A stretch of DNA of 17,519 nt from Actinomycetota bacterium (GTDB taxonomy: Bacteria; Actinomycetota; Actinomycetes; Propionibacteriales; Propionibacteriaceae): NCBI GenBank assembly GCA_016213595.1, contig JACRAA010000149.1:1-17519 (forward strand), read 5' to 3'. Positions 1-6,567 of this stretch are shown here, one piece after another. Numbering within the stretch: position 1 is the stretch's first letter; every line of letters starts with the position of its first letter. The position numbers were made by a program, and so were the translations under genes. The notes beneath the pieces are model-generated. The model did not search any database. It was not told where the DNA came from and saw only the letters and a program-made list of their open reading frames with translations.

Positions 1-2
1 CA

Positions 3-95
3 ATCCTCAGCAGTGGAGCTTTCGACGGGCTCGAACTGCAACTGGTTCCGTGCCCTGAATCCGCCGTCCGTGCGCTGATGTCCCCACCCTCGTAA
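3..95 (+). CDS. possible 3' end of an unidentified gene
   Basis: An open frame enters from the left edge and stops at TAA (93-95), giving about 30 residues that include GLELQLVPCPES. The composition is protein-like and resembles the C-terminal tails of some small helix-turn-helix antitoxin-like regulators, but this is only an impression. The next reading frame begins 4 bases after this stop, in the same phase, which would fit a two-gene unit. It is too short for a family call. Confidence 0.25.
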   Translation: MLSSGAFDGLELQLVPCPESAVRALMSPPS

Positions 96-98
96 TCA

Positions 99-315
99 GT
101 GAAGTCCACCCCTACAGCACGAGTGCCGGTGATGATCGGCGCAGACAAATACGGGTGGGCGACGCAGGCCGACTTCCTAAGCGGTCCTGACCGCGCGAGC
201 CTCCGGCAAGCGGCAGACGCGCTGGAGGAGGTCAATCCACGCACTCCCGGCCGAGGCACGGCCTTACTACCAGCGGCTTCTACACATCGCCCGCTTGGCA
301 CTGGCCCCCGCCTGA
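99..315 (+). pseudogene. small hypothetical gene broken by a single-base frameshift
   Basis: From GTG at 99 the frame encodes a natural-looking segment with GADKYGWATQADFLSG and the helix ASLRQAADALEEVNPRTP. It then loses protein character. The next frame takes over at about 250 with AEARPYYQRLLHIARLALAP and stops at TGA (313-315). Removing one C from CCC at 246-248 fuses the halves into a 71-72 residue helical protein reading ...NPRTPAEARPYYQRLL.... The frameshift sits in a short homopolymer, so either decay or a sequence error could explain it. No ribosome site is clear; an in-frame ATG at 132 is an alternative start. Family not recognised. It may form a unit with the frame ending at 95. 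Confidence 0.4.
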
Positions 316-426
316 TCCGGTCCGGCTGGCCCGAGCGGACATGCCGCAGGCCGCGCGTTTCCGCGGGGATGTCCTGTCTGCCGCCCGGGCCGTCGCGATA
401 TCAGCCCTCCCCTCCCGGAGGGTCGG

Positions 427-1008
427 TCATGGAGCAGCAGGTTCCGAGTAAGCACCGTCTGGACCTCTGCCAGCTGCTCGCCAACCTCGGTACACCGATC
501 GACCGACGAAGAGGGTAAGAACCAACACGCCCAGAATGCTGCCGTAGACCGGCCAGCGGTCCGGTGGAGCAGCCAGGGAGTACTTGTAACCCGCCGGGCA
601 TCCGAGAACGTAGAGGCCATCGATATTGGGCGTGAAGGTGACGACTGCGGTCGTCCTGCCAACTGCGGGCCGACCGCTGTGAGAGATGAGAGCACTACTG
701 GGCCCCACAACCCCGCAACCGCCCTGGGGGTCGGATCCTCGTCCATCCAGGGACTTCGCCAGGATTACCCGCTGCTCCCCGGACTTGAGGGGGACCGTGA
801 AGGGAGGCCCACCACTAAACTGCCTTCCAGCAGCGAACGCCTGTTCGGCAAGCGAATCCTGAAGAAGACCGCCCCCGCAAACGATCACTGCCGTCGCTAT
901 CAGCCAGGCGCCTATCAGCCGAGCGAGACTCTTGGGCGGCAGGCCCTTGAGGGGGAGACCTACCTCATCTCGATGCTGTCGGTCCCGCCTGCGGCCATCC
1001 ATTTCCAC
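427..1008 (-). CDS. two-pass membrane protein of unknown function
   Basis: This encodes a 193-residue protein. A basic N-terminus (1-28) precedes a hydrophobic segment at about 29-50 (LIGAWLIATAVIVCGGG). A polar domain at 51-152 follows, then a second membrane segment at about 153-172 (VYGSILGVLVLTLFVGR) and a short basic tail. By the positive-inside rule both ends should be cytoplasmic and the middle domain extracellular. C98 and C137 in that domain could form a disulfide. A GTG start at 1008 has GGAG 10 bases upstream; ATG at 1002 is an alternative. The antisense open frames lack membrane logic. I do not recognise the family. It stands alone among broken genes, so its function cannot be read from context. 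Confidence 0.7.
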   Translation of the reverse strand: MEMDGRRRDRQHRDEVGLPLKGLPPKSLARLIGAWLIATAVIVCGGGLLQDSLAEQAFAAGRQFSGGPPFTVPLKSGEQRVILAKSLDGRGSDPQGGCGVVGPSSALISHSGRPAVGRTTAVVTFTPNIDGLYVLGCPAGYKYSLAAPPDRWPVYGSILGVLVLTLFVGRSVYRGWRAAGRGPDGAYSEPAAP

Positions 1009-1106
1009 AGTTTCCGTGCTCCAAACCCGCTCGCCGTCATTCGCGGATGTCCAGTATCTGGACGTTACATCCAGGAGAGCCGGCCTGGCAGCCGTTTCTG
1101 CTGTTT

Positions 1107-1352
1107 CTACGATCTGGTGGTCGGCTCAGCGCGACCCAGCCAGAGAGTGCCCGGCAGGAGGTAGCTGGGCCGGCGTCGAACACCTCGAGTAGCCACGACG
1201 CCTAACGCCCGCATAACACCGCCACCCGCCGTCCAGAGCCCACCGATGCATGCTCTGATCGTGGAGGACCAGGCCAGACACAGACTCCTGCTCACGCTTA
1301 TCAGGAGGGTGGGGACCTTGTTCCCTAGCAGTGCGTCTTCAGGGCCGCTCAT
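1107..1352 (-). CDS. doubtful short ORF coupled to the upstream broken gene
   Basis: An ATG at 1352-1350 overlaps the TGA of the preceding minus-strand gene as ATGA, the usual layout of translational coupling. It opens 81 codons to TAG at 1107. The N-terminal half has a hydrophobic stretch (VPTLLISVSRSLCLAW) and a Gly-rich segment. The C-terminal half is Arg-rich and low-complexity, which is common for spurious frames in high-GC DNA. No family is recognised. Apart from this frame, 1009-1348 shows nothing I can identify. Confidence 0.2.
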   Translation of the reverse strand: MSGPEDALLGNKVPTLLISVSRSLCLAWSSTIRACIGGLWTAGGGVMRALGVVATRGVRRRPSYLLPGTLWLGRAEPTTRS

Positions 1353-1703
1353 GCCGCACCCGGTTCGGATCCCCACCGGGGCAAGACGTCCCACAGCAGT
1401 TGGTCGGGGCCGGGCAGGGGAAACGGCTGGTTGGCCGAATGTACCTCGAGCGATTTGAGCTGGCCGTCCTCGAGGAAAAGGAGGAGGCCGGCGATCCCTC
1501 GCGTTCACGAGTGTCCGGAACCTGACCTGATCGAACGCCGCTCGAGGTTCATGGTGATCTCCACGGTCTACGGCCACGACGCCGCCCCCGATCACCAGCC
1601 GGCCCGCCGACATGGTCACAGGCGTCCCCCAAGCCGGTTCCGGACAGTGACCTGGGGCCAAGGCGTCGAGATGGCGGGCCGCGGCCGCCCTCACCAAAGC
1701 CAC
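1349..1703 (-). pseudogene. frameshifted small gene with a GLLLFLEDGQLKSLEV motif
   Basis: Reading leftward from GTG at 1703, one frame gives an alpha-helical start (ALVRAAAARHLDALAPG) and then FDQVRFRTLVNAR. At about 1495 coding character jumps to another frame with IAGLLLFLEDGQLKSLEV, HSANQPFPLPGPDQLLWDV and a stop at 1349. Deleting one G of a GGG near 1495 joins them as VNARIAGLLLFLEDGQL. The C-terminal motif resembles a family of small actinobacterial proteins with a two-strand (LLLF-x-DG-xL-xxLEV-xS) core followed by a P-rich tail, often seen near toxin/immunity genes. That resemblance is from memory. The full protein would be about 118 residues. An in-frame stop at 1740-1742 limits the start. 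Confidence 0.5.
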
Positions 1704-2012
1704 TGCCCGGTCTACTTTGCCGCCCCCACGGGGTCCCCTTCAACACGTTCTCATCACCATTTCACCTTGCCATCCGGGAATAGGAGTGTGAAAGTCACCA
1801 TGCGGCCCTAAAGTTGACACTTCATCTGTCGGGCGTGGACTAACAGCCCGAAAGAAGTCGCGGCAACCTGGGTCCAGTGGAGGTGACGGGATTCGGTTCT
1901 TCTGTAACCTTCCTGGCCCTTGACAACGGCTTTGATTCGTTCCAGGATCTTTCCCTAAGGGTGCACCCCAACTGCCCAAGAGGACAGTCCCAGCAACAGA
2001 TGGAGCATCGAC
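1704..2012. other. gene-free spacer carrying promoters for the peptidase operon
   Basis: Open frames here (for example minus strand 1740-1979) have no protein-like composition and I reject them. The segment holds two exact TTGACA hexamers at 1814-1819 and 1920-1925, both oriented toward the C39-like peptidase gene. The first has no good -10 at 16-18 bases; the second does and is listed separately. Confidence 0.5.
1920..1948 (+). promoter_or_regulatory. promoter for the C39-like peptidase and lipoprotein genes
   Basis: TTGACA at 1920-1925 is followed after exactly 17 bases by CAGGAT at 1943-1948, five of six matches to the actinobacterial TAGGAT -10. Transcription would start near 1955, giving a leader of about 58 bases. 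A GGAG ribosome site at 2002-2005 lies 7 bases before the ATG at 2013. Confidence 0.55.
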
Positions 2013-2837
2013 ATGCGCTCTCGCGCGGCGTGGCTTGCCGCGGCAGGAATCGTCATAGGACTCATAGCCACAAGTTACGCGAGCCCGGCCTGGGCCAAAC
2101 CAAGCGTGCCTCCGTCGGGAGATTCAGACGAGCAGTCCAGAGTTGTCGTCCCCCTCCCCGATCTGTCTGCACAGGAGAAGCAAGTTGTCGCCCAGAAGGA
2201 TGCAATAGCGCAGAAGGCAGTACCAAAAGCGTCCTCCCCGCAAGGCGCGAAGGCGGGGATGCCCTTAAGCCCCGCGGTATCCTCAGCCGTCATCCTACAG
2301 AACGTCTACCAAGAGGTGCAGACCACGTCGTACAACTGTGGCCCTGCGACTCTGGTATCAATCGCTCGGTCTTACGGTTCCACGCTCACTCAAAGCCAGG
2401 CAGCTGCGGACCTAGGGACCACCACTGCAGGCACTGACTGGTCGAACTCGACTGGTTCGCCAATGAAGAACCAGCTGAACCGCTATTCGAGCCCCTTCAC
2501 CTATGTCACCGTTTCGCTTCCTTACACGCCGACGACCACGGACAAGACGAACTTCCGCAACCGCCTCATGTCGAACATAAACAGTGGTCATGCAATCGCC
2601 GGTGACGCCGTCGAGATGTATAACGGCCCGCACTTGATCGGCCACCCGAATCGGCCCGCCACGAGCTACCACTGGTTCGCGATTGAGGGTTATGGAGACG
2701 GCGGAGCATCGACACATTACGCCGATTCAGTCGCAGGCGCGTCCTCCATCTCATGGTCGTCCTCGGTTGCTCCGTACAACTGGATCTCCTCCGATTCAGT
2801 CACGACCATCATGGGCGCGCGCGGGTACATCTGGTGA
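2013..2837 (+). CDS. secreted C39-like cysteine peptidase
   Basis: This is a 274-residue exported protein. Residues 1-28 form a signal peptide (basic start, hydrophobic core, ASPAWA with likely cleavage before K29). A low-complexity, Q/A/K-rich linker runs to about 90. A papain-fold domain of the peptidase C39-like type follows: Q103 for the oxyanion hole and catalytic C109 in SYNCGPATLVSIARSYG. H220 lies in SYHWFAIEGYGDGG and D238 in HYADSV, completing a Cys-His-Asp triad. It has no ABC-exporter domain, so it is a free extracellular hydrolase rather than a bacteriocin-processing transporter. Substrate is unknown. The ATG has GGAG 7 bases upstream. Its stop overlaps the start of the lipoprotein gene, so the two are probably made together and act at the cell surface. 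Confidence 0.85.
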   Translation: MRSRAAWLAAAGIVIGLIATSYASPAWAKPSVPPSGDSDEQSRVVVPLPDLSAQEKQVVAQKDAIAQKAVPKASSPQGAKAGMPLSPAVSSAVILQNVYQEVQTTSYNCGPATLVSIARSYGSTLTQSQAAADLGTTTAGTDWSNSTGSPMKNQLNRYSSPFTYVTVSLPYTPTTTDKTNFRNRLMSNINSGHAIAGDAVEMYNGPHLIGHPNRPATSYHWFAIEGYGDGGASTHYADSVAGASSISWSSSVAPYNWISSDSVTTIMGARGYIW

Positions 2838-3988
2838 GAAGACTTGCTCTCGTCGTCCTGCTGGCCCTGTGTGCAGGTTGCGCGCTCGGTCGGCAGGACG
2901 CGAAAGATCCGTCTCCGAGCGCCCACCCGGCTTCTAGCATTCTCCCTGGTTTCTCCCTGCCGCCTGTCACGTCGCCGCCAACGCCACCAGGCATTTCCAT
3001 CGGCGCTTTGTGTGAAAGGCCCCTGCCGCCCGACTGGTCTACAGCGCTCTTGCGAAGCTCTATCACCAGCGAACGTGACACGTCCGTCGCCCCAATCACC
3101 GCCCTCGGCTCCAAACTCGTGGTGCAGGTCACTTCGGGGTCTAGTGTCTGGGTGGAGGAGCGTACTGGTACCAAGACCAGGCGGGTGATGTCACTGACTG
3201 ACGTCAGCGACGTCTATCAGGCCGAGTACGTCGGAAACGACCTCGTCCTATACGCCTTTGATACCCCGAACCTAGACTCTCCATTCAGCCTCTTCTACTG
3301 GTCGTCTGTGACTGGTAAAGTGGCCAGGATCGGCGCATCGGCTCGCGATCAGCAGGGCCAACCGATTGCAACGCCATTCATCCGACCACTTGTCGTGAAC
3401 AAGTACGTGTACTGGTCCCAGACGGTTAGTACGGACCCTGCGCGGACAGTGACCTTCCGCTACGACACCACCAGCGGGGTGACGATCCAGGCCGCGCCGA
3501 ATTTCGGCCTCACGCCAGTCGCGTTCGGTTCCTCCCTGCTCCTTCAACCGGTGGTGGACGACCCCAAAGGGCTGAGACATTTTAGCGCCCTACACCTCGA
3601 CCTGTCACCGGCTGAATTGCCATCCGCCTTGACTAGCGTAGGCGGGATCAACTCTGTCGCCAGCGACGGGACGACCATAATCTGGACACTCGGGTCTGAT
3701 ATCGAGTTCTGGCGCGCTGGCTGGATCGCGCCGAAGCTTTTGAGTACCGATCTGGGGCCTCTGTGGGAGACGACCATTTCCGGGAACATCGCCACGTTTT
3801 CGTCGACCGACCGCACCGTCGTTGTCGATCTGCGTTCCGACGCCTGGACCTCCGTCACTAGCCAGTACGGCTCTTCTAAGGCCATCAATGAATGGCTCAT
3901 CGTTGGCGACCCTCCCATCGCGAAGGGATCCCTATCCGCTTCCCACATGGCCCAGATTGCCTCCCTCTCGCAGCTTCCCTCGTGCTGA
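2834..3988 (+). CDS. lipoprotein with a beta-propeller-like domain
   Basis: This encodes a 384-residue protein. I place the start at GTG 2834, overlapping the peptidase stop as GTGA, because residues 1-16 then form a lipoprotein signal (basic start, LALVVLLALCAGC) with lipidation at C16. The cleavage motif has Cys at -3, slightly off consensus. The in-frame extension upstream to 2753 lies inside the peptidase gene and is rejected. A Pro/Ser-rich tether (about 20-60) leads to a domain of repeated beta-strands with aromatic and Asp/Gly turns (VYWSQTV, FRYDTTSG, IIWTLGSD), suggesting a propeller. No catalytic motif is seen. The coupling suggests a surface-tethered partner, scaffold or inhibitor of the secreted peptidase; that role is inference. 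Confidence 0.75.
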   Translation: MRRLALVVLLALCAGCALGRQDAKDPSPSAHPASSILPGFSLPPVTSPPTPPGISIGALCERPLPPDWSTALLRSSITSERDTSVAPITALGSKLVVQVTSGSSVWVEERTGTKTRRVMSLTDVSDVYQAEYVGNDLVLYAFDTPNLDSPFSLFYWSSVTGKVARIGASARDQQGQPIATPFIRPLVVNKYVYWSQTVSTDPARTVTFRYDTTSGVTIQAAPNFGLTPVAFGSSLLLQPVVDDPKGLRHFSALHLDLSPAELPSALTSVGGINSVASDGTTIIWTLGSDIEFWRAGWIAPKLLSTDLGPLWETTISGNIATFSSTDRTVVVDLRSDAWTSVTSQYGSSKAINEWLIVGDPPIAKGSLSASHMAQIASLSQLPSC

Positions 3989-4235
3989 TCACCCGGCGTC
4001 CTCGGTTAGGAGGTCTCGAAATCTGCATTTGAAGCATTGGAACCAGCCACAAGCCACTCAAAGGACGCACGTCTTCACCCGATCGCTCACTATCCCGAGG
4101 GCTGCCAAAGCTGATCGGCGCACGGGCCCGGTGGTGTCAAGTGGGAGCCGTCTGGGGCGTGCATGTGTCGAGGACGCATGGAGGACGTCGGCGGCCCCAT
4201 CGCCCTCTTCTGCCGCGGACGTTGAGATCAGGAAT

Positions 4236-4733
4236 TCAGCGGGGAGACTTCTTCCCAAGCGCCGCAGCGCGCGACTGGATGTCCGATTCAGACATCGTGG
4301 CGAAGATGCGCACGTCCGCTCCCGGCGGGAAGTACGAACGGCGTCTGCGCTCCAGCGACAGCACGTACCACCAAGGTGGCCTCATGGCGCCCTTGTGCCT
4401 GTTGTGACCACGACACAACGCCTGGCCGTTGCTGGGGATAGTCGGTCCGCCTCGCGCATAGGGGTACACGTGATCGGCCTCTCTCGCGGTCTTCTCGCAG
4501 CGCCCCCAGACCAGGAAGACCGCCCCTTCGCACCGGTGCCCAGCTCGTGACATGACCAGATCACGCTGTCCGTTCTTGAAGAGGCGCCATCCGTCCCGCC
4601 CATGGAACAGGCGCGGACCTCGGCCAGGCAAGGGGCTCTGGATAACGACAATGACCGTCGCGATCAGAATGAGCTGCGGCAGCACCGGGATCAGCCCGGT
4701 GAGCAGGTTCGCCAGGAGCTTGTCCCACTGCAT
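4236..4733 (-). CDS. membrane-anchored HNH endonuclease
   Basis: This encodes a 165-residue protein. A hydrophobic segment at about 12-31 (LIPVLPQLILIATVIVVI) anchors it, followed by a basic linker and an HNH nuclease domain. The metal and catalytic residues are visible: H88 in ADHVYPYARGG, N102 in SNGQALC and H110/H113 in CRGHNRHKG. C68, C79 and C107 could form the structural zinc site often seen in this fold. The purine-rich GGGGGGA upstream of ATG 4733 is a good ribosome site. HNH nucleases of this size are usually soluble or phage-borne, so the anchor is unusual. It may act on incoming DNA or in interbacterial competition; no partner proves either. It is divergent from the membrane protein at 4935 and convergent with the lipoprotein gene. 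The 3989-4235 gap holds no clear gene or terminator. Confidence 0.75.
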   Translation of the reverse strand: MQWDKLLANLLTGLIPVLPQLILIATVIVVIQSPLPGRGPRLFHGRDGWRLFKNGQRDLVMSRAGHRCEGAVFLVWGRCEKTAREADHVYPYARGGPTIPSNGQALCRGHNRHKGAMRPPWWYVLSLERRRRSYFPPGADVRIFATMSESDIQSRAAALGKKSPR

Positions 4734-4803
4734 GTCGATTCATCCCCCCACGTCGCTGGAACCACGTTATCGGTATCACCCCTCGCCCCAGCGCCCCACA
4801 GCC

Positions 4804-4842
4804 GAACGCCGCAAATCCCGGGGGCGGCGTTCCCCCGGGAAC
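4804..4842. promoter_or_regulatory. overlapping alternative hairpins and GTTCCC-type palindrome
   Basis: Hairpin A pairs 4804-4812 (GAACGCCGC) with 4824-4832 (GCGGCGTTC): 9 perfect pairs, 11-base loop. Hairpin B pairs 4816-4824 (TCCCGGGGG) with 4832-4840 (CCCCCGGGA): 9 perfect pairs, 7-base loop. They share bases and cannot form together. A third perfect palindrome, GTTCCC-CC-GGGAAC, lies at 4829-4842. The site lies between the divergent HNH and membrane-protein starts and could be an operator or a switch in a leader RNA. Confidence 0.45.
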
Positions 4843-4934
4843 GTCCTCTCATGCCGCTCCTCGGGAGTGTTGGGCGAGGACGTGGCGGGAAGAATTCGGA
4901 GGCGGCCAGTGCCTGAACTTGGCAGAATACGTGT

Positions 4935-5495
4935 GTGTTGGACACGGCGGGACGGGTCTTCATGGTCCTGTTTGTGCTGGCCAACGTGGTCGGATGGACC
5001 TTGATCCTGCTCCCAGGGCTTGTGAAGAGGCTCCGCCACGACCCCACGCCCACGTTCCCGCCGTCACCTTTGACCAAAGCCATGGGTCGAGATGGGGCGA
5101 GCAACGCCGCTGCGTTCTGTGACGCCATCCGAGCGGTTGTCCCCGCGCTGGTCGTCCCGGAAGCTGAGGAGCCGAATCAGATGCTGTTGAAGGCTCCTCC
5201 CGGCCCGGGCGGGGACGTGCTCGTCTGCTGGGATGAGCCAAGTCGAGCCGACGACAGCGGCACTTTCTACCTGGAATTCTCCCCACTGGGAAGTGGCGTG
5301 GTGTACGAGCTAGACATGACGAGCGATTTGCTGATGGCGTTCTGGATCTCGGTCGGCTACCTCCGTGAAGGAGCGGTAGAGGCCAACGGGTACGCGTGGG
5401 TCCATGTCACAGAGGCCGGGCTATGGCATCGCTACTCGGCCACAAGGGCTGTCAGCGACTATGACCCAGAATGGGTGACTCAGCCGCCTGCCTGA
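4935..5495 (+). CDS. single-pass membrane protein of unknown function
   Basis: This encodes a 186-residue protein. A membrane segment at about 6-28 (GRVFMVLFVLANVVGWTLIL) is followed by basic residues (KRLRH), placing the C-terminal domain in the cytoplasm. A Pro-rich linker leads to a mixed alpha/beta domain (about 50-180) with strands such as GTFYLEFSPLGSG and YAWVHVTEAGLW. No catalytic motif is seen. GTG at 4935 is used because a -10-like CAGAAT (4923-4928) ends 6 bases before it, suggesting a leaderless message; ATG at 4962 would cut into the membrane segment. It is divergent from the HNH gene, sharing a 201-base control region with paired hairpins. Family not recognised. Confidence 0.7.
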   Translation: MLDTAGRVFMVLFVLANVVGWTLILLPGLVKRLRHDPTPTFPPSPLTKAMGRDGASNAAAFCDAIRAVVPALVVPEAEEPNQMLLKAPPGPGGDVLVCWDEPSRADDSGTFYLEFSPLGSGVVYELDMTSDLLMAFWISVGYLREGAVEANGYAWVHVTEAGLWHRYSATRAVSDYDPEWVTQPPA

Positions 5496-5503
5496 GCCAC
5501 CCA

Positions 5504-5940
5504 CTGCTCACCAATCCGCCAGTCAGACCTGACACATCAACAGGGCAAGCCCTTCATCCGCGACAGTCGCACCTTCGGGAACATCCTCAATTGCCGCGGG
5601 TCGGCGCTCGCGCCCGAGGAGATGAGGCAGGGCGTCCTCATTGGCAGACCTTGCCCGGGACGCGGCCATCCTCGACCTCAAGGGTGAGGTCCGACGGCCC
5701 GTCGACATCGCCCGTGAAGTCACAACGAACTCGCCGGCACGGGCTCCGTCATCCTCGGTCTCGACATATGGCCTGACGAAGAGGGAGAGATCACCGAAGC
5801 GTCCCTCAGCGCCTACCCCGGGGTGGCGGCAGCGAACATCGAACCCGCACGCCTCCACGCGATCGAGGCGTTGCGACGAGTGCCTGCCTACGGCTCAAGC
5901 AAACCCCCGCATTCTCCTCACCTGGAGCGACGCCATCTAG
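5504..5940 (+). pseudogene. unidentified gene broken by three single-base indels
   Basis: Protein-like sequence moves between two frames. Frame one gives QGKPFIRDSRTFGNILNC and RGSALAPEEMRQGVL to about 5640. Frame two gives LADLARDAAILDLKGEVRRP to about 5723. Frame one returns with ELAGTGSVILGLDIWPDEEG and ARLHAIEALRRVPAYGSSK to about 5905. Frame two ends with PRILLTWSDAI and TAG (5938-5940). One switch is at CCCCC near 5905: dropping one C restores the frame. Joined, it would be an acidic protein of about 145 residues. No start codon is found; the sequence begins just after the preceding stop, so the 5' end may be deleted. Family not recognised. No other frame on either strand is a better gene here. 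Confidence 0.5.
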
Positions 5941-5972
5941 ACCCGACCTCACGCGGCCACGTAGTTCCGCGT

Positions 5973-6344
5973 TCATCCGAACTTGCCAGAGGCAGGGAGT
6001 CCGTCCGGCCCGCTTGGCTTGTCCGACGTCGCTCCCTCTTGTCGACGCCACTTGGGATCGAAACCCTGAGGCCAGAGGTCCACATCCATTGAGTATTCGA
6101 TAACTATGAAGCAGTCGGGTTCGTCAACAAATCCCGGTTCAGACTTGATGGACTCGACAGCTTTCTGCGCTGCGTGTTGCGAAGAGAAAACACCGATGTA
6201 GAGGAGATGGTCACGCTTGCTCAAGCGAACTCGACCGATACGGTCACGATGCGCGAGCGCGTCCCAGTGGGGAACATGGTAGACACACCATGTCGACGCT
6301 GCACCAACGGGCAGCAGCACCTCATTCACGGGTGAATCCGGCAT
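5973..6344 (-). CDS. DUF7336-like small protein, downstream copy
   Basis: This encodes a 123-residue protein. Its core (about 18-95) aligns by eye with its upstream neighbour: WCVYHVPHW, then LYIGVFSSQHAAQKAVESIK, then PGFVDEPDCFIVIEYSMDVD and LWPQGF. This order (short strand, GVYS/GVFS helix, PGF-x-D-x-PDCF, W..GF) is the pattern I associate with DUF7336 proteins; the family number is from memory. Residues 96-123 are a polar tail missing in the neighbour. ATG 6344 lies 23 bases inside the upstream gene, so translation is probably coupled; GTG at 6329 or 6320 are alternatives. It converges with the broken gene ending at 5940. Function unknown. Confidence 0.65.
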   Translation of the reverse strand: MPDSPVNEVLLPVGAASTWCVYHVPHWDALAHRDRIGRVRLSKRDHLLYIGVFSSQHAAQKAVESIKSEPGFVDEPDCFIVIEYSMDVDLWPQGFDPKWRRQEGATSDKPSGPDGLPASGKFG

Positions 6345-6567
6345 CCCAACCTGCCTGATCTACAGTCTCCTCATCCACACAAAAGCAATCTGGTTCATCG
6401 TGAAAGCCAGGAAGCAGCCTCATGCGATCAACAGCTGCCAGCGCCGCCTGTCTGCTCGAATACACCCCGATAAGCCTCTGAATGTTCTTGCCATAGATAT
6501 TGAGGTCCCCCTCGTCATCCACGTGCTTCTTCTTGTGCTCGGTATGGAACACCGTGTACACGTACAC
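6322..6567 (-). CDS. DUF7336-like small protein, upstream copy
   Basis: This encodes an 81-residue protein, about the minimal length for the domain. It shows VYTVFHTEH, then LIGVYSSRQAALAAVDRMR, then LPGFHDEPDCFCVDEETVD and GWDAGF. The matching signatures in the next gene show that the two arose by duplication or paired acquisition. The GTG start at 6567 follows a G-rich ribosome site (GGTGGGG) by a few bases. Small proteins of this kind often lie scattered among toxin/immunity or mobile genes, but no toxin is visible beside them. Function unknown. The two genes overlap and are likely one transcript. Confidence 0.65.
   Translation of the reverse strand: MYVYTVFHTEHKKKHVDDEGDLNIYGKNIQRLIGVYSSRQAALAAVDRMRLLPGFHDEPDCFCVDEETVDQAGWDAGFTRE

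Noticed and set aside
1740..1979. Minus-strand 79-codon frame upstream of the peptidase gene
   Set aside because: Composition is not protein-like and it covers the promoter region of the opposite gene.
2753..2833. In-frame extension of the lipoprotein gene inside the peptidase gene
   Set aside because: The lipoprotein signal only makes sense from GTG 2834, which overlaps the peptidase stop.
4058..4258. Minus-strand 66-codon frame after the HNH gene
   Set aside because: It overlaps the HNH 3' end in another frame and has no clear ribosome site or family features.
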